Source: Rhyzopertha dominica (taxonomy: Eukaryota; Arthropoda; Insecta; Coleoptera; Bostrichidae). From it: 64,000 bases of DNA. A program made the position numbers and the translations under genes. Location of the stretch: NCBI GenBank assembly GCA_025024175.1, contig QCXZ01000041.1:35707786-35771785 (forward strand), given 5' to 3'. Numbering within the stretch: position 1 is the first letter of the stretch; the number at the start of each line of letters is the position of its first letter. The notes below the pieces were generated by a model. The model did no database searches and was not told where the DNA came from. It saw only the letters and a list, made by a program, of their open reading frames with translations. This document shows, piece by piece, positions 44,821 through 57,999 of this stretch.

Positions 44821-47800
44821 TTTACTTTACACATATACATGTATAAATATGCCTTCTTTGATTTGTCGCTACTTCTCTAATTTTGTGCTTAGGTTTTTTC
44901 TTGAAAAATTGAAAACTATTTAGTTTATTTTCTGACATTCTGTAGGTCTTATATATTTCTAATTTGTTAATTGAGCATACAAGACGTGCTTCTTTTCTTA
45001 CTTGTATATTATTATATTATATTATATGCTCAATGATTTGCACTGAAACATATCAACATCCTATAATAGTTAGTTGCAGCCACAGTTCGATTAATTTATG
45101 ATAGATGGGACACATTTCATATATTTGGGGTCCAATTTTGGCAACATACGTTCTAATTTAAAACCACATCCAGAAAATACAATATTGTTATATATTTCTT
45201 TTTCAATTCCCGTTGTTTGTACCGTAGAGTGAAAAATCGTACGAACTGTCAGCTTGCCGAAGTGAATTAGAATCGTATATTCCGCAAACAGAGGAACTTT
45301 GAAAATTTAATAGTATACCACATTAAGCGAATTCTCAGCTTAGTTATTAACAAAATCTGTAGTGTAACATTGAGGAGTTTGTAAGATTCTATGGCTTCCC
45401 AATTCGCTGAGATGCACAGAAACAGTGTACTATTTGACACTTACTGCGACTGCAGCTACCTAGTAGCGTTGTCCGAATGTCCAGACAAGGTTACTAGTAA
45501 CATTTATAACCGATTTCTGTCAAATGAACAGAAGATTCCAAAAAATATTATAGAATATCTAATCGCTTTGTTTCTCAGAAACCTGCTTACAAAATACATC
45601 CAATTATATGTAAGTATACAGAAAACGTTACTTGAAAGAGAGTCGTTTCTTTCGCGCCCAAAATATCTTAACTTCAACTGTTCCTACCCAATAAGCTAAT
45701 GCCGCCATTGATGGTTGTTTGTGTGTAGTCATTTAAAAAGTTTGCATTGTCTGATAATCTTACTGTACACTGTGTCCTTGAACGACCGTTGCTGATTGAA
45801 TGTTTCTGGATGAGAATTATTTTCTCAAATGTGTGCCATACTGTTGATGTGTTGTGGATGGATTTCTGCCATATTTATTCATATTTACTATAACAACGAT
45901 TAAAAATCAAGATAGATCATTCTTATTTTTATCGAATATAGAATTAGGCTACCAAACACAGCTTTAGGATTTTTTTCCATCACACAGGGGGAGTATGTCA
46001 CAAACGTATGTTGAAGTAACGAATGCAAGGAGCTTCACTTTTAACGGATATTTGAGAGCTTTTGGAGTGATTTTCTGTAGGTGGTGCAAAAAATGACCGC
46101 CCGGGGCTTAAATTCAGTAGACAGTGACATGCTTTTACTTTTATCACTATCTGTGAATTACGGTGGCTTAACAGTCGACACAATTGAGAAAAAATACTTT
46201 TTTTCTAATGTTTGTATAACATTACGGGCAATTCGTACAATCCGGCAAGGAAGTTTACAAACTGAGTGATTCAATAGGATATGAATAAAACGTCTGGTGT
46301 ACAGTCAATATTGCGATTTAAATCATCTACATCTCACAATGACTAGGCAGTCTGCAATCTGCAGGCCGCCTTCCTACCTCTTCGGCTGAGACTTCATTTA
46401 AAACTGAATTTAACTGAGTGTGTTTCACCACATCAAACGCAGCTGTTTTCTAGATCTCGCACAGCTTCTTCTCCTGCAACCTCATCTGACACACCTTGCG
46501 CATATGATATGTTTGAACTTTCCACCCCATCGTCTGCATCCTAAGTTACAGTGCAATTTCTAAGTCTAATTATTATCTGTAAGCTTGTCCCTTGCTTTCT
46601 TCGGTATCTAATGTTTTCATCAGCCATATCTCGTGATATGAGCGGTGCATTTATGTTAACTTTTAAGGCCGAGCCAAAAACACTTTCACAAAACAAACGT
46701 TAAATTCTTCTCCTACTTTTTACATCTGCACAGAATGAAGAAACTTTGTCCAATAGCCTGCATTGTGGTCAGCCATAGCAACAATAATCGGCATATTTTA
46801 TTTGTCCTGATTTTACCTTTCGATACTACCCTGTGACGTGGTTTTTCTTTGACTGATTACATTCTGATGGCCAATGCGTCAAGAATTCTTTCAGGACTGT
46901 TTTTAAACCCTTTTCTGTTGTCCGTGTGCGTTGTAGTTTTCAAACACTTCTGTTGCATATATAAAAATTTTTCTTTTATGTTTGCGACTGATAACCTATT
47001 TCGGCAGTCTGACATCTAGGCATGAAATTTAAATGTATAGCTTTCACTATTAACTTCTTATTCGAAATTATTCGGATTTTTTTCGGTGAGCAGCCTTCAC
47101 ACAAAAAAATCAACATACTTATATGTATTTTCTTCTGTAACAAGAGAATATTTCTATTTACTTTATTGTATTGTAGAAATGAAATTATGCAACAGTATTT
47201 CATACAGTTCTTTGTTCTAAGATACAAACAGGTCACTTTAGTGAATTGTGCAGGAGATATATATATCTTTGCGTCTAACAAATCTTAATGAAAAGCTCTT
47301 TTTCTTAATTTTTAAAATGGGATATACGCACGAGAAGTTGTTGGGATTAATAAGCTAGGCGCACTGCCAATGTAAGTTGCTATTTGTTAAACTGCCTAAG
47401 CCTGACAGATATTTAGGGCCTTTTGCTTTAGAAGATCATCTGCAACAATTTTATCAGACTCAACAGGAAATCTGTTAGCATTAAAACGCCATGGAGGTTG
47501 GGATTCTGACAAATGTACTCAAGANTTAAGGACATGTAAATGAATTAGTTCAGTACAAACTTACAGCTTCTAGCAAGATATTGAGTTCAATATAAAATAG
47601 TCAAATGGTAAACGCACACTAAAATTAGCACATATGCGTTCACTTGTGCTTCAACTTCCGTGAACATTCAAAGCAGCAATGAAGAAGCAATTAATTAATA
47701 TTAACTGCAAGAAGTTCTAATGATATAACGTCGACAAATAGAAATTATATGGCTACAACAAGATATCAAATTGCCCCGAAATTATATAAATAACTATTGT

Positions 47801-48735
47801 CAAAATACAGTTACATTAAATATAAACAATTATTGTAAGTAAATACTATTATATTATATAGTAATAGTACGTTAAACATGCTTGAAGCACTGTTTCTTAT
47901 TACTCAAAAAAATTAGTTTTTTAGCACTAAATAATTTTTACTTGTAACTATATGTATTAATAGGTACTAAAAAAAACAATGTGTTTCGCTCGTGTGAATT
48001 ACCCCTCTCCATTGCTCGTGCATATTCCACACTCGGCCTGCGGCCTCGTGCACAACTTAAACATTCGGACGGAAAGAACACTTTTCTGCACTAATAAAAC
48101 AAATAACCATTTCTTGTTCGTAAAGGACTAGAGCTTTAACTTGTTGGAAACGCGTTTTGCTAAAGGAACCTTTTTTAACATGCATGTAAAAATACTTTGC
48201 ACCCTCACAATATTGTGGTAGTAATTTCCAGCAATCTTTATGACTATTAATTACACACTTGCGCTGAAGGTGGTTCAGAAATAGTAATGTTTTTTTCTAC
48301 AAGACTTTAAGTTGCAGTCATAAAGTAATAAGAACAAAAGATATATTTCGCATTCACATAAAGAGGACATCGCACTCAACTGTACGTAGAACCATATATT
48401 TTGTTGCAGCTATGTTCACTTATTTACGATCTATTTATCTATCTATTATATATATATCTATTTATTGTTGAGCCTTATATCGGCTGCTTTGTACTTCATT
48501 GTTCTAGGTTACTGTATATTACCGATGGTAGGCCTTTCGGGTATAAACTCAGTCCTCAGTTTACAGTGAGTAATTATTATGATCAATGGACAATGTTTTC
48601 AGAATAATTTACATTTCTGAAAGTAAACTTTATTGTATACTAAACGTTTATAATCTAGGAGGCTTTAGCATTGACTTCAAAGAACCCTATTCTTATGATT
48701 AAGAATTGTACTGTTATTGACCGTTGATCTTAGGT
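44821..48735. other. gene-free stretch of about 3.9 kb
   Basis: AT-rich. The frames 45391-45699, 46976-47288 and 48401-48607 carry no recognised domain. Simple TAT/ATT runs occur at about 45005-45027 and 48430-48470. The minus strand at 46290-46930 has faint protein-like fragments (for example MADENIRYRRKQG) that I could not assign. Confidence 0.4.
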
Positions 48736-48846
48736 GTTATTTAAATATATTAGGCCCAGAAGAAGGAGACAAATGATCTCCGAAAGCTTCGCATAATATA
48801 AAAGGAGTTTTATTTAGAAGACCGAAACCTAATATATTTAAATAAC
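48736..48846. repeat. stem-loop repeat copy 2 with perfect 19-bp inverted flanks
   Basis: GTTATTTAAATATATTAGG at 48736-48754 is exactly reverse-complementary to 48828-48846. Between the arms is CAGAAGAA, stem GGAGA/TCTCC, then GAAAGCTTCGC (48757-48792), and a tail AAAAGGAGTTTTATTTAGAA. The stem-loop and tail match the repeat at 32886-32950, but the inverted arms have a different sequence. The CNGAAGAA..GAAA frame resembles a hammerhead core but has a wrong base at the invariant U and an extra A, so I do not call it a ribozyme. Confidence 0.7.
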
Positions 48847-51800
48847 ATTTAGCATTGTCAATTGCAGTTTAATACATAACTGTATAATATATCGGGAAAC
48901 GCTTTTCAGCTATTAAGCTAATTCTAAAGAACACAAATCGTCGCTAGTGCATCTGACAACACCGTCGATTGTTTGCCGGTTCCCAGCTTTGACCATTATG
49001 ATAATACAACAACTTTCAGGGGTTATTTCGGCGCGATGCTGACTTCGGTTGTCGTCCTGCGGTGCACTTTATCAGCCTCAAAACTTTTCGTGACCGCTTT
49101 GTGCATGAATCATCAACAACCGCAGGTGCTCTTCTATGCCGACTGTTTGTCTTATAATAGCAGTAGTTTTCTAGAATATTTCAATTTATTAAACCTCATG
49201 CATTACACATTTGCAAGCGTAGAATGTCTGAAGAAATAAATTTCAGTGCCAAAACTTCGTTGTATTTAAGCCCCTTATTCACCTACCTTACTCAAAACAA
49301 ATGTAGCAAGCTTCTACAACATTCGATTCTGAACAGGAAAGGGTTGCAAATTCTCTAGCGCTCTGTATATGGAAACGACAGAATTTAGTGAAACCAACTC
49401 ATGCTAGGACCCAGCGGACCCAGAAAAGGTCTAATGGACTTTTAATTTAGTTTGCAAAGGACTCTGTACATTGCGGTACCTTAGCTAGCCGCTCAAATAT
49501 TCATACAGGGATTACAACCTTAATAATCGTTGTTTTCCCTTTACAGCCTACTTCGCTATTCAAAATGTGTAGGTCTGTTGGCAATTTGGGTTGTACTAAA
49601 CATACAAAATACTTCCGGTATTATTACGGTCAACGTCGTCAGCAACTAGTATAATACAAATGAATGTATTACGTTTTAAATCCACATATATGTATGTGTT
49701 TTACTATTTGCATTTTCTTTTCATTTTCAGTTCAGTTCATTTGCTCTTTTTCATACCTTTTATGAGTATCATTTAAAATTTTAACATTTTATCCTCATGC
49801 GTGGCTGAGTATTACAATGGGGTTTCTAAGAGCAAGTTTTTTGTATGAAACCTTAACTTACATATGCCTGATTTAAAATACAATTGCATTTATATGTTAC
49901 TACAGCTTGCGCTGGCAGCACTTTCATAATTGCTTGCAGCTCAAAGCGAGCGAACTTAGCACCTTTGAACTGCAAATACCAATTGCTACTTATAAGGTCC
50001 CCTTTCTACATTTATATGGCTGGCTGCCATTGACTTATTAGGGGATGCTTAGACTGTAGCGTGCACTTTTGCCGGCGCTAGTAATAGTCTTTAAAGTACG
50101 CCATATTCCTTATAACTTTTTTTTAACAATTTTTATTCGGAACTATCTGGACATTGATAAAAGTGGCTACGTGCGTTTCACTCGTATTTTTGCGCAACAT
50201 GCTAATATAATTAGATAATTCGAAAACGTCAAAGTGGCAAATTTGCAATCTCTCAATCTTTGACGCGACGTATGATTGCAAGTGTACTAACCATAGCCAG
50301 AGCACTAACGAGGCCGCACACCAACACATGTATTATACATGTATAAAATATTTTTTTACTCTCTAAAAATTTCGCATCTCTAACGCGTGGCTGTACCTAC
50401 TTAACACCAGGCCTTAAATTCAACATTACATCAAAGTCAGGATAGGGCTTAAATCAAAGTCAGCATCGAGCTCAGGTCTACCACGAAATCGGGCCAAACT
50501 CAAAATTCAGTCAGGTGCACAACAAGGCGCAGAACTACCACGTGAAGGAATCCGCATTCAGTTCAACTTGCAGTTAAGTGAACAGTTATTATCGTAATTA
50601 CTTTTTTATTGCTGAAATATCAAGTTAAAGCCATTTTCACCTTGAATACCTATCTATATTAAAAATCCTGAGTGTGAGGAAACTACACGTATGGGCTCTA
50701 ACACCGTTTTGTACAACATTAGTTATAATACATTTGTCAAATTTACTTTCAATATATAACTTTAGCACACAGAAACAGCTTATNCACTTTGCCGCACTAT
50801 TGATGACTGTAGCCACCTCTTGATTATTTACCTATTAGGAGCCATTTCGTAGTAACGTCGAACTTTGCTGGTTTCTTTGGCCCGACCGTGATTGGTCAAA
50901 CCGGGTGTTTCCAACTCCCACCGAGTTGGGGTTGGAAATTCACATTGATAGAGCAACCTGCATCTTGTAAATTATTACTGTTTTATTAATGTCTCATATA
51001 CCAATATGAAAGTAAGCACGCTGTAATCTCGTCCCCATTTAATATCAAGGGAAAACTGAGCTATCGAATTAAAACATTTTTAATCAACTAATGGGTAATT
51101 TGTAATTTACGTGCCAAACATTTTAATTTTCAGTGATGCTAAGGCCAGCACACAAAACACTCATAAATTATAGACTCTATTTCCAGTGTTCCGAGCATCT
51201 AAAAATAGACCTATGGTCTTAGAAATGTAATGTACAGCTTTATCAAAATTTGCCTTTTGCTGCAAAGTGTTGTTAACATTCATTTTCATGCTGTAAGTGT
51301 GCTCAATGACGTTACTATATCGAATAACTCACATCGTAAACTTTTAAACTGTAAGTTTTGAAAATGGCATACACNATTTCGTTCNATTTTTAAAATATGC
51401 AAGCCTTCTATAACATTATTTGTAAAAAGAGCATGCTGTACTAAAATGAGTTTAGTATGTTTTTTACTGCAAGAACAAATACTGATATAATGATAATATC
51501 ATTCGCCGTTGCCGCTTAGTATTGTAGAAGCAATTTTTTAACACTACAAGGCCAGCTAAATATCTGTAATTCTGCTGAGTCAAAATGTTGGTATATCGGT
51601 TTCACACAAAGAAACATAACAGTTTTAGTGTACCGACCTCCAGTAGTTGTATGGGAATGTAAGAGCTTAAAGGGTCTGTATTGAAATTTACTTTGAATTG
51701 TAGTTCTAAAGATCCTTCTTATGGAGAGGTTTTAACCCTAAATACTCATATTTTGCCGAACACTAGTTATCTTTTTTCGGTATATAAATTCCTGGAAATT

Positions 51801-54432
51801 ATATAGAGGCATAACTTGGAAATCTTTCAATTTTAAAGAAATCTTTGAAAATTGCTAGAAAATCCTCAGAAATCCCAGGTATTCCTAAAAAGGTAGTAGT
51901 AAGGACATCGACAGAAATCCTCCGTGCATTATAATATAAAAAATAAATTACAACAAATTTCTACTATTACATTTGGCATTACTGTATAATAAGGTAGTAA
52001 TATAACAAACGGTTTGAAACGCACAAAAGTTTATTAAAAAATAAAATACAGGAAAAAACGTCATATTCTAAATATGAAAATATTGAAAAAGAACTAAAAA
52101 GTATTTCTCATTGCCGAAAATTGTTCCACGATTATTTCGTTGTCTGTGGCAGTCATTACGAAAGGCTCCGTTGTTTTTAAATGTATAGCAGATGCAAGTC
52201 CTTTGACTTGTTACTTGCGCCGCGCCGTAACGATTGCTTGACTTTTGGAAGGGCAATCAGAAAAAAAACATTGATATTTGTCCCAAATACTATCAGTTGT
52301 AAATGTTTCATTCCCATACTTTTCCTAGAATATTTACCAATAGCCCAATAGCAGAACATGAACAGGCACGAGCCTCACAAAAGATTCACTCAGTTTTTCT
52401 TGATAACTTTTCATAGAAAGCAAACAGTTAAAATCTTGGCTTGAAAAACTATTTATTCAATTGTAATATCCAGAGGTCATTGACACTGGTCAATTCTTCT
52501 TCTTATTTTTTAAATTTCAGGACCAATACCTAAGATTAAAGGTCAAAAATCGATAAAAATACGAGGTTTAATTTTGTGTTTCAGTAAATTGCAGTTCTTT
52601 CCTCCCCCCTCCCCCCTTCAGCTACAGGCGTGTAGTTGTGACCCCTCCCCCAGTTACAACATTATGGGTACGCCACTGATTAAAAAAATCGTAAAATCCG
52701 TATTACTACCCCAAGAATATATATGAATTGGCATTTGATAAAATCAGATGAGCAACAACGTGAAGTAACTCCAGTTCTAGCGTTATCCTACTGAGGCAGA
52801 CTACTAGCCATTTCAAACATGTTAAGTTTCTCTGCCTCATTCTGTTTATTATAAATTTATACCTTTCAGGGATTGTTCAATTCTTCGTTTAGATTAAAGG
52901 AACCGCAGGCTGTGTTTAAGCCTTATGTGTCTTTTTAAGCAACGGAACGCCTCATATATAGTAGATGTCGCTGCATCCACTAAATAAAAAGAAAACAGCT
53001 TGTTTCAATCTGCTTGGCAAATTTCGATTCGACCCGGTGAAAGTTTCCCTTGAATCTATTTACATAGGAAACGTTATTCTGGCTAGAGAGACCGGAATTT
53101 AACGAAATGACGTTGCATCCTTATTGCTGTTTGTATTGCAGCCTTTAGCTGTAGGGGATTCGTTCCTTATTACGACGTCAACGTTGTATACGGTCTAAAA
53201 GTAATTTCGAAGACAGCGGGAACATCATAACTCCTCTCATTTCCGCGTGAAGGATGTTCAAAGTCGTGCGTATTTACAAGGTAGTAAAACATTCGTCGAA
53301 TGATGTTAAAACAGTGTAAAAGTGCAAGCTTCAGTAAAATTAAAATTTTCCCGTTCTTGTTTCAATCCAAATGGTAATGAACGATACAGCTCTTCAAGTC
53401 AAAACTTTCAAATTATGGCGCTAGGCTGCACAACTCAGCTCTATATAAATAAAGACTGCTTAATTATACTTACAGCTGGAAGCTGTAATGTATATAGATG
53501 AGTATTATTAGGCCTGGTGTAAGAAAACACTTGCAACCTGGCGTTAGAAAGCTATGTGTACTATTGGTTAAAAGCGCACAAGTCCTTTTACTGCTTTTAT
53601 CAATGTAGTTTTATACATCTGGATGCAAACTGGCTCACTTAAATATTTATAAGGGAATTAGAATCCTAGTAAATAGTAACTTCCTGATGATATATGTTGC
53701 TGAGCTAGTAAAATAATTTTTTATATCTGAGTAAATTATGACACCTTCAATCCACATTCACTACAACGCAAATAGCACTGATGTGAAAATGTTTAATGGG
53801 TTGTTTTACTTCTAAATAGGGGATGAGGGCGTACAAACAACCAATCTCGAAAAAATATCTTACCAAAATCAACATAACTTGACAATTATAGTTCAAGATA
53901 CTTTAATTTTATCGAATGATGCATCATACAGTATTCCAGTAATTTTTATTACTCGTAATAACAACATTTAAGACTTTTATGAGACTTAGGACCTGGCTGA
54001 TATCAGCCAACAACCTAGTGCTAAACATTTCTGTTCTTGGCACTTATTGAACTGTAGTGTACAAAAATGCTCCTCAAGGGGAAGTCTTGTGTGGGTACCA
54101 CTCCTTATCTATCACATACTATAATAATATGGGCCTGTTCGAAATATTTTTATTTACAATTATTAAGGTCTGTATAAAAAATAATTACTTGTTCAGGCAT
54201 ACCAAATATAACTGAAACGCATTAAAAACGACGAAATATGGACGAAAAAAGTCTGGTTTGTTACAAGCATTTCGATTGGGTATCTCGACTACCTGGAGAA
54301 AAACGACTTAAACGAGGGGGTCTATCAATACTTCTGTTTTATTGATATATAATTGTACATTCATGATCATTATAATTATTTGTGCACACTAAACAGCTTT
54401 TGTTTTGTTTATCATTATTCATATAATTGCAA
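48847..54432. other. gene-free stretch of about 5.6 kb
   Basis: AT-rich, many short frames, none with a domain. A small hairpin (CCAACTCCCACCGAGTTGGG) lies near 50910. A C-rich element-end-like sequence is at 52595-52680. Ns fall at 50784, 51375 and 51385. No gene signal seen. Confidence 0.4.
52595..52680 (-). repeat. possible transposon end (CAGTGGCGTACC motif)
   Basis: On the minus strand from 52679, TCAGTGGCGTACCCATAATG is followed by a GGGGGAGGGG-rich stretch. CAGTGGCG-type starts with a G-rich run are common at insect DNA-transposon ends, and a related CCAGTGGCGTA lies inside the foldback element (about 3405). No partner end was found, so this is only a hint. Confidence 0.25.
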
Positions 54433-54461
54433 ATTATTATTATTATTATTATTATTATTAA
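54433..54461 (+). repeat. (ATT)n microsatellite
   Basis: About nine and a half uninterrupted ATT units. Confidence 0.95.
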
Positions 54462-54675
54462 TCTCTTATCTAATTTTCATATAGTTTGTTCCATCGCCGT
54501 TTGAAGTTATCTGATGACAAGGGTAGCAATGGCACAAACTATGTGCAAATTAGAAAAAAATTTAAAAAAATAGTAATATCTGACTTGTATGTTGTTGCTG
54601 CACCATTTATAGCACCTACCTCCACCATTAGAGATGTCTATCTATTTATCTAGCCTTTGTCTATGGTCATTAAAT

Positions 54676-56054
54676 TAGTGATGCCCACTCTCGTTTACGA
54701 GAGTCCCGTCTCGTCTCGTTTTCGAGACGATGTTTTCAATTTCACTTGCGAGACGAGACGAGACTTTCGAAGAGTCTCATCTCGAATCTCGCACAAGAGT
54801 CTCGCAAAAGTCTAAAATTACAGCAAAAAAACTATTCAGCAGCTGTAATCGGTATCGGCACTTTCTACAGGGTTTCTTTAAATGATTGATGCAACGCGGG
54901 CGGCACTGATTTTTTTAATTATTAGTGCCGCCTTTTTGTAACTGCTACCAAGCTAAAAAAGCACAATATACTGTCAACTGTCATATAATGTACTGAAGGT
55001 TGCGGGTAAAGTTACAACCACGAAATATTGTAGGTGGTTTTATACCGCTTTTCCAACAACTTGCGGTTATACTTTCTTTTCAAAGGTAAGTAACAACCAT
55101 AATTTGCCTGTACGAAGCTATACAACATTTTAATATACACAACTACGTCGGTCAAAACCTATTTTGTTGTGGTCACCAACTTTCATTATTTTCCGCAAAT
55201 CTGAAAACCTATGTGATCAATCTCAGTAATTTTCCCTATTTTAATGTTTGTACTTCTTTTGCAACTAGCATTGCATCACCACAATTTAACAGGCTTACTG
55301 CAGTCAAAATATCACATCTATATACGTTAGATAGTCTAAAAGTTATACGAAACCCTTTCACTACACATCTTTCTCCAGTGTTAAAATTAATTATCCCAGA
55401 TAACACTACAGCATGTGTTTCCCCATATTAAAATATATAAAACAATTTGACAATCAACTGTAGACAAGTGTCTGTCATAAAAATAGCTGTGTTCACTTTC
55501 CTGAGAGGCGGCAAATTCCTTTAATTAATAATTTCCATAAACGCTTGGATTCATGAATCATTTATAGAAACGCTATGCAAAAGATATCGACGTCGCGCCG
55601 TCCTTTGTCTATGTTATGACCTTCCTGACGCTGATGTAAATTTGGTATACATCGGTTAGAAATACGTAAATGGCTTTAAATAGAATGCGTTTTCGTGTCA
55701 CTTTTCGCTTCGCTTTTTGCTGTTGCTGTTGGGAAGTTGAAGTGAACAGGAGGTATTTATCTATGTACGATAAATGTTAGATATTACATTCGCATTTCTC
55801 TGCAGCTAAATAATAGTGATTTGTTTTTGTTTGTAGCAATAAAAGCTGGAATTGATGTTATATGCATTTCACGTACATAGGAAACATCAAGGAAATTTTG
55901 CGAGACATTCGCGAGACTTTAGCGATACTCTCAAACGAGACCTGCGACGAGACGAGGCTTTTGGTTGCGAGACGAGACTCGAGAAGAAACTTTTCAATTT
56001 CTTGCGAGAGAAGACGAGACTTTTCAGTCTCGTCTAGTCTCGTGGGTATCACTA
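54676..56054. mobile_element. hAT-like miniature element with GAGAC subterminal repeats
   Basis: The left end TAGTGATGCCCAC (54676) and right end (reverse complement TAGTGATACCCAC, ending 56054) form 13-bp inverted ends with one mismatch. The flanks CATTAAAT (54668-54675) and CATCAATT (56055-56062) agree at six of eight bases, as for an aged 8-bp target duplication typical of hAT elements. GAGAC/GTCTC occurs 8 times in the left 130 bp and 9 times in the right 165 bp, often as GAGACGAGACGAGAC. hAT transposases are known to bind short subterminal repeats, so these may be binding sites (inference). It has no coding capacity. A TA-type element is nested at 54868-55575. Confidence 0.8.
54868..55575. 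mobile_element. TA-type miniature element copy 2, nested in the hAT-like element
   Basis: It starts CAGGGTTTCTTTAAATGATT (54868, preceded by TA) and ends with the reverse complement of TAGCGTTTCTATAAATGATT (55575), with a degraded right TA. Both outer parts match copy 1 at 15991-16377, but about 320 bp of middle sequence (55020-55380) are additional. The 72-codon frame 55213-55431 in that middle has no domain. This longer copy may be closer to the ancestral element, from which copy 1 arose by internal deletion. Confidence 0.82.
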
Positions 56055-56062
56055 CATCAATT

Positions 56063-56639
56063 GTGAAAGAGTTTTGGCTAATGTTTTTTTTAAGATTGGT
56101 TATTGAAGATCATCCATTGTTAGGATGAAATTCCAAAAACCTATTGTGAATTTGCAGCTTTGGAAGTAACTACCGTAGTCGATCTATGTTGTAGATGAGT
56201 TGCTATTCTCGGAGCACTTTCAGTGTTTCTATGTTGTTAGCGTCCTTGCTGTAGTTTGCTTGTTTTAAAAGCACGAGCTTGACAATAATTGATATGATTC
56301 AAAAAGTTCGTAGGCCTTGCAGCTGACCGTTGACGCATCGACACTCTCTTGCTTTCAAGGGACAACATCGTCAAGGTTAGATGATTCGAGCGGGGCTTTA
56401 ATAGGCACTCTCTCGTTCTGTCGCTGGCTTCCTCACTAGCACGAATAGTGTTTTTGAAATTCTACTGGGAATATGCGCAAAAATAGGATACGCCAATGCT
56501 TATTAGTAATTTAGGCAACTAGTAATATTAGTGCCGCGTGTTTTGAGAATTTCCTTGTAGTTTTTAGCATTTCGTAAAGAGTAGTTCTGACATAGCATAT
56601 TCCTTCATTTCATTCTTTTGCTATGCTATAATTCTGGTG
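56063..56639. other. gene-free stretch, no recognised feature
   Basis: Mixed composition and no domain. The upstream part of the gypsy pol that follows would lie here but cannot be read. Confidence 0.35.
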
Positions 56640-57290
56640 AGTATAGTGGAAACCGGCCACTAGGGTGTATGAAACAAGTATATTGTGATTATTTATGTCT
56701 TATTTTTGGTAAAAATGTCTTGGTGGTAATAGATGCTTATTTAAAATGGCCTGAAGCGTTTGCACTAGGAAAAGTAAAGAAGAAACGGCTGAGAAACTCA
56801 AGTAATGTTTTGCAAGATTTGGGTTTCCAGATTTGGTGGTAACTGATAATGGAACTCTATTTAATTCCATATAATTTATTGAATTTCTATCCAATACATT
56901 ACCTGTGTACCATCCGTCGTGAGATTTATTACACCGTTGAATAGATTTTTATTCGGCTATCGAAACAACATATACGCCTTTACTGGTGTCACACCTTCAA
57001 TCGGTATTTAAATACAAACGAAAGCTAGATTGGATTTTCTGAGATATGTCAATAAAAAGCAATATTGTTAATTTAGGCAGGGAATTCGATTTGTAATATA
57101 ATTTTATATTTGATTTTAGTAACCCAAACAAAAACATTGGGTAAAAGCAGTGAAAGATGCAAAGTTGGGTGATTATACATATTTTTGTAATCCTGTAAAT
57201 GAGAATCTTATTTGAAACGACACTACTAGTTCCCACCACCAATTTCGAGATAGTAGTCTCAATAATTGAATTAAATAAAGAGGGGGTAGT
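56640..57290 (+). pseudogene. gypsy integrase relic and 3' end of pol
   Basis: On the plus strand the frame 56618-56842 reads YCDYLCLIFGKNVLVVIDAY then LKWPEAF, the W..IH.D.A.P..G...LVV.DA.SKWPE integrase core (first catalytic Asp region altered, second Asp region VIDA kept). After a frameshift TDNGTLFNSI (about 56836-56870) is the TDNG block. Then NRFLFGYRNNIYAFTGVTPS (56940-56998) and HWVKAVKDAKLGDYTYFCNP (57137-57196) follow, the usual order after the catalytic core. A purine run AAAGAGGGGGTAG at 57277-57289 is a polypurine tract next to the LTR. Frameshifts and deletions make it inactive. Confidence 0.85.
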
Positions 57291-57454
57291 TGTAATATAT
57301 TCTGCTATGCTAAGGTAAAACAACTTTCTAAATATTATCTTACTTATCTGGTTTGAATTTGTCATATAAGATTTTTGATTGTATAAATCAGTTTTGTAAT
57401 AGATAAATACTGTTAATTACCCGTTATTTAATTAATTTTGGGCAGTATATTACA
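57291..57454 (+). repeat. 164-bp 3' LTR of the gypsy relic
   Basis: It begins TGTAATATA (57291) immediately after a polypurine tract and ends TATATTACA (57454), giving a 9-bp inverted terminal match and the canonical TG...CA ends. It is short for a gypsy LTR. An AGATAAATAC sequence is present, but there is no clean AATAAA. No second copy exists in the window, so the 5' LTR and the rest of the element are lost or lie elsewhere. Confidence 0.75.
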
Positions 57455-57999
57455 ACATGGTAATATTGATATTTAAACAGTCGTAATTATGTTGTCGTTT
57501 ATATTTTAAAATTAGAACCTTCAGCCTGATACCTATTTCTATTACGGTGTTCACGTTAGTAGATCGTTCTGTGAAACCACAGTTTACGCAATAACCTTTT
57601 GTGAGTTACTTTAGATATAATTTTGCATTTGTTTCCTGCATAACACCTAATGGGTTCATTTTACGACCCCTTTATTTTCTAACATTGTGTTAATTATTTT
57701 GTTTGCCGATTACTTTTCTTTCACATTATCTTGTATGGGCGCTGGCCAGAATCGAGATTTGAGTTATTGTAATTTACGTGCCGTTTGTGTTAGTAAAGTT
57801 TTCCTGAAGGTTTTTTATTTTCTTGTTTGCGCAATAAAAAAAATAGGTATTGAATCTCGCGTTGGTGTTAACTTTGACGATCTGTAGGCTTTCAATCTTC
57901 GGCAATTGAGATATTTCTTAGCAGTTGGTGGTTTCGGTACTTAGTGCTTAGTGGCGGTTTGTTTTTGTACAACTTCTTGGCGCCCTTGGTTTATTTTCA
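57455..57999. other. gene-free stretch, no recognised feature
   Basis: AT-rich. The frame 57687-57887 has no domain. Confidence 0.4.

Noticed and set aside
46290..46930. Minus-strand protein-like fragments as a transposase
   Set aside because: Fragments are short, in several frames, and match no family I can name.
48757..48792. Second hammerhead ribozyme
   Set aside because: The invariant U of the core is replaced and an extra A precedes stem II; the same holds for the copy near 32886. Kept only as a stem-loop repeat.
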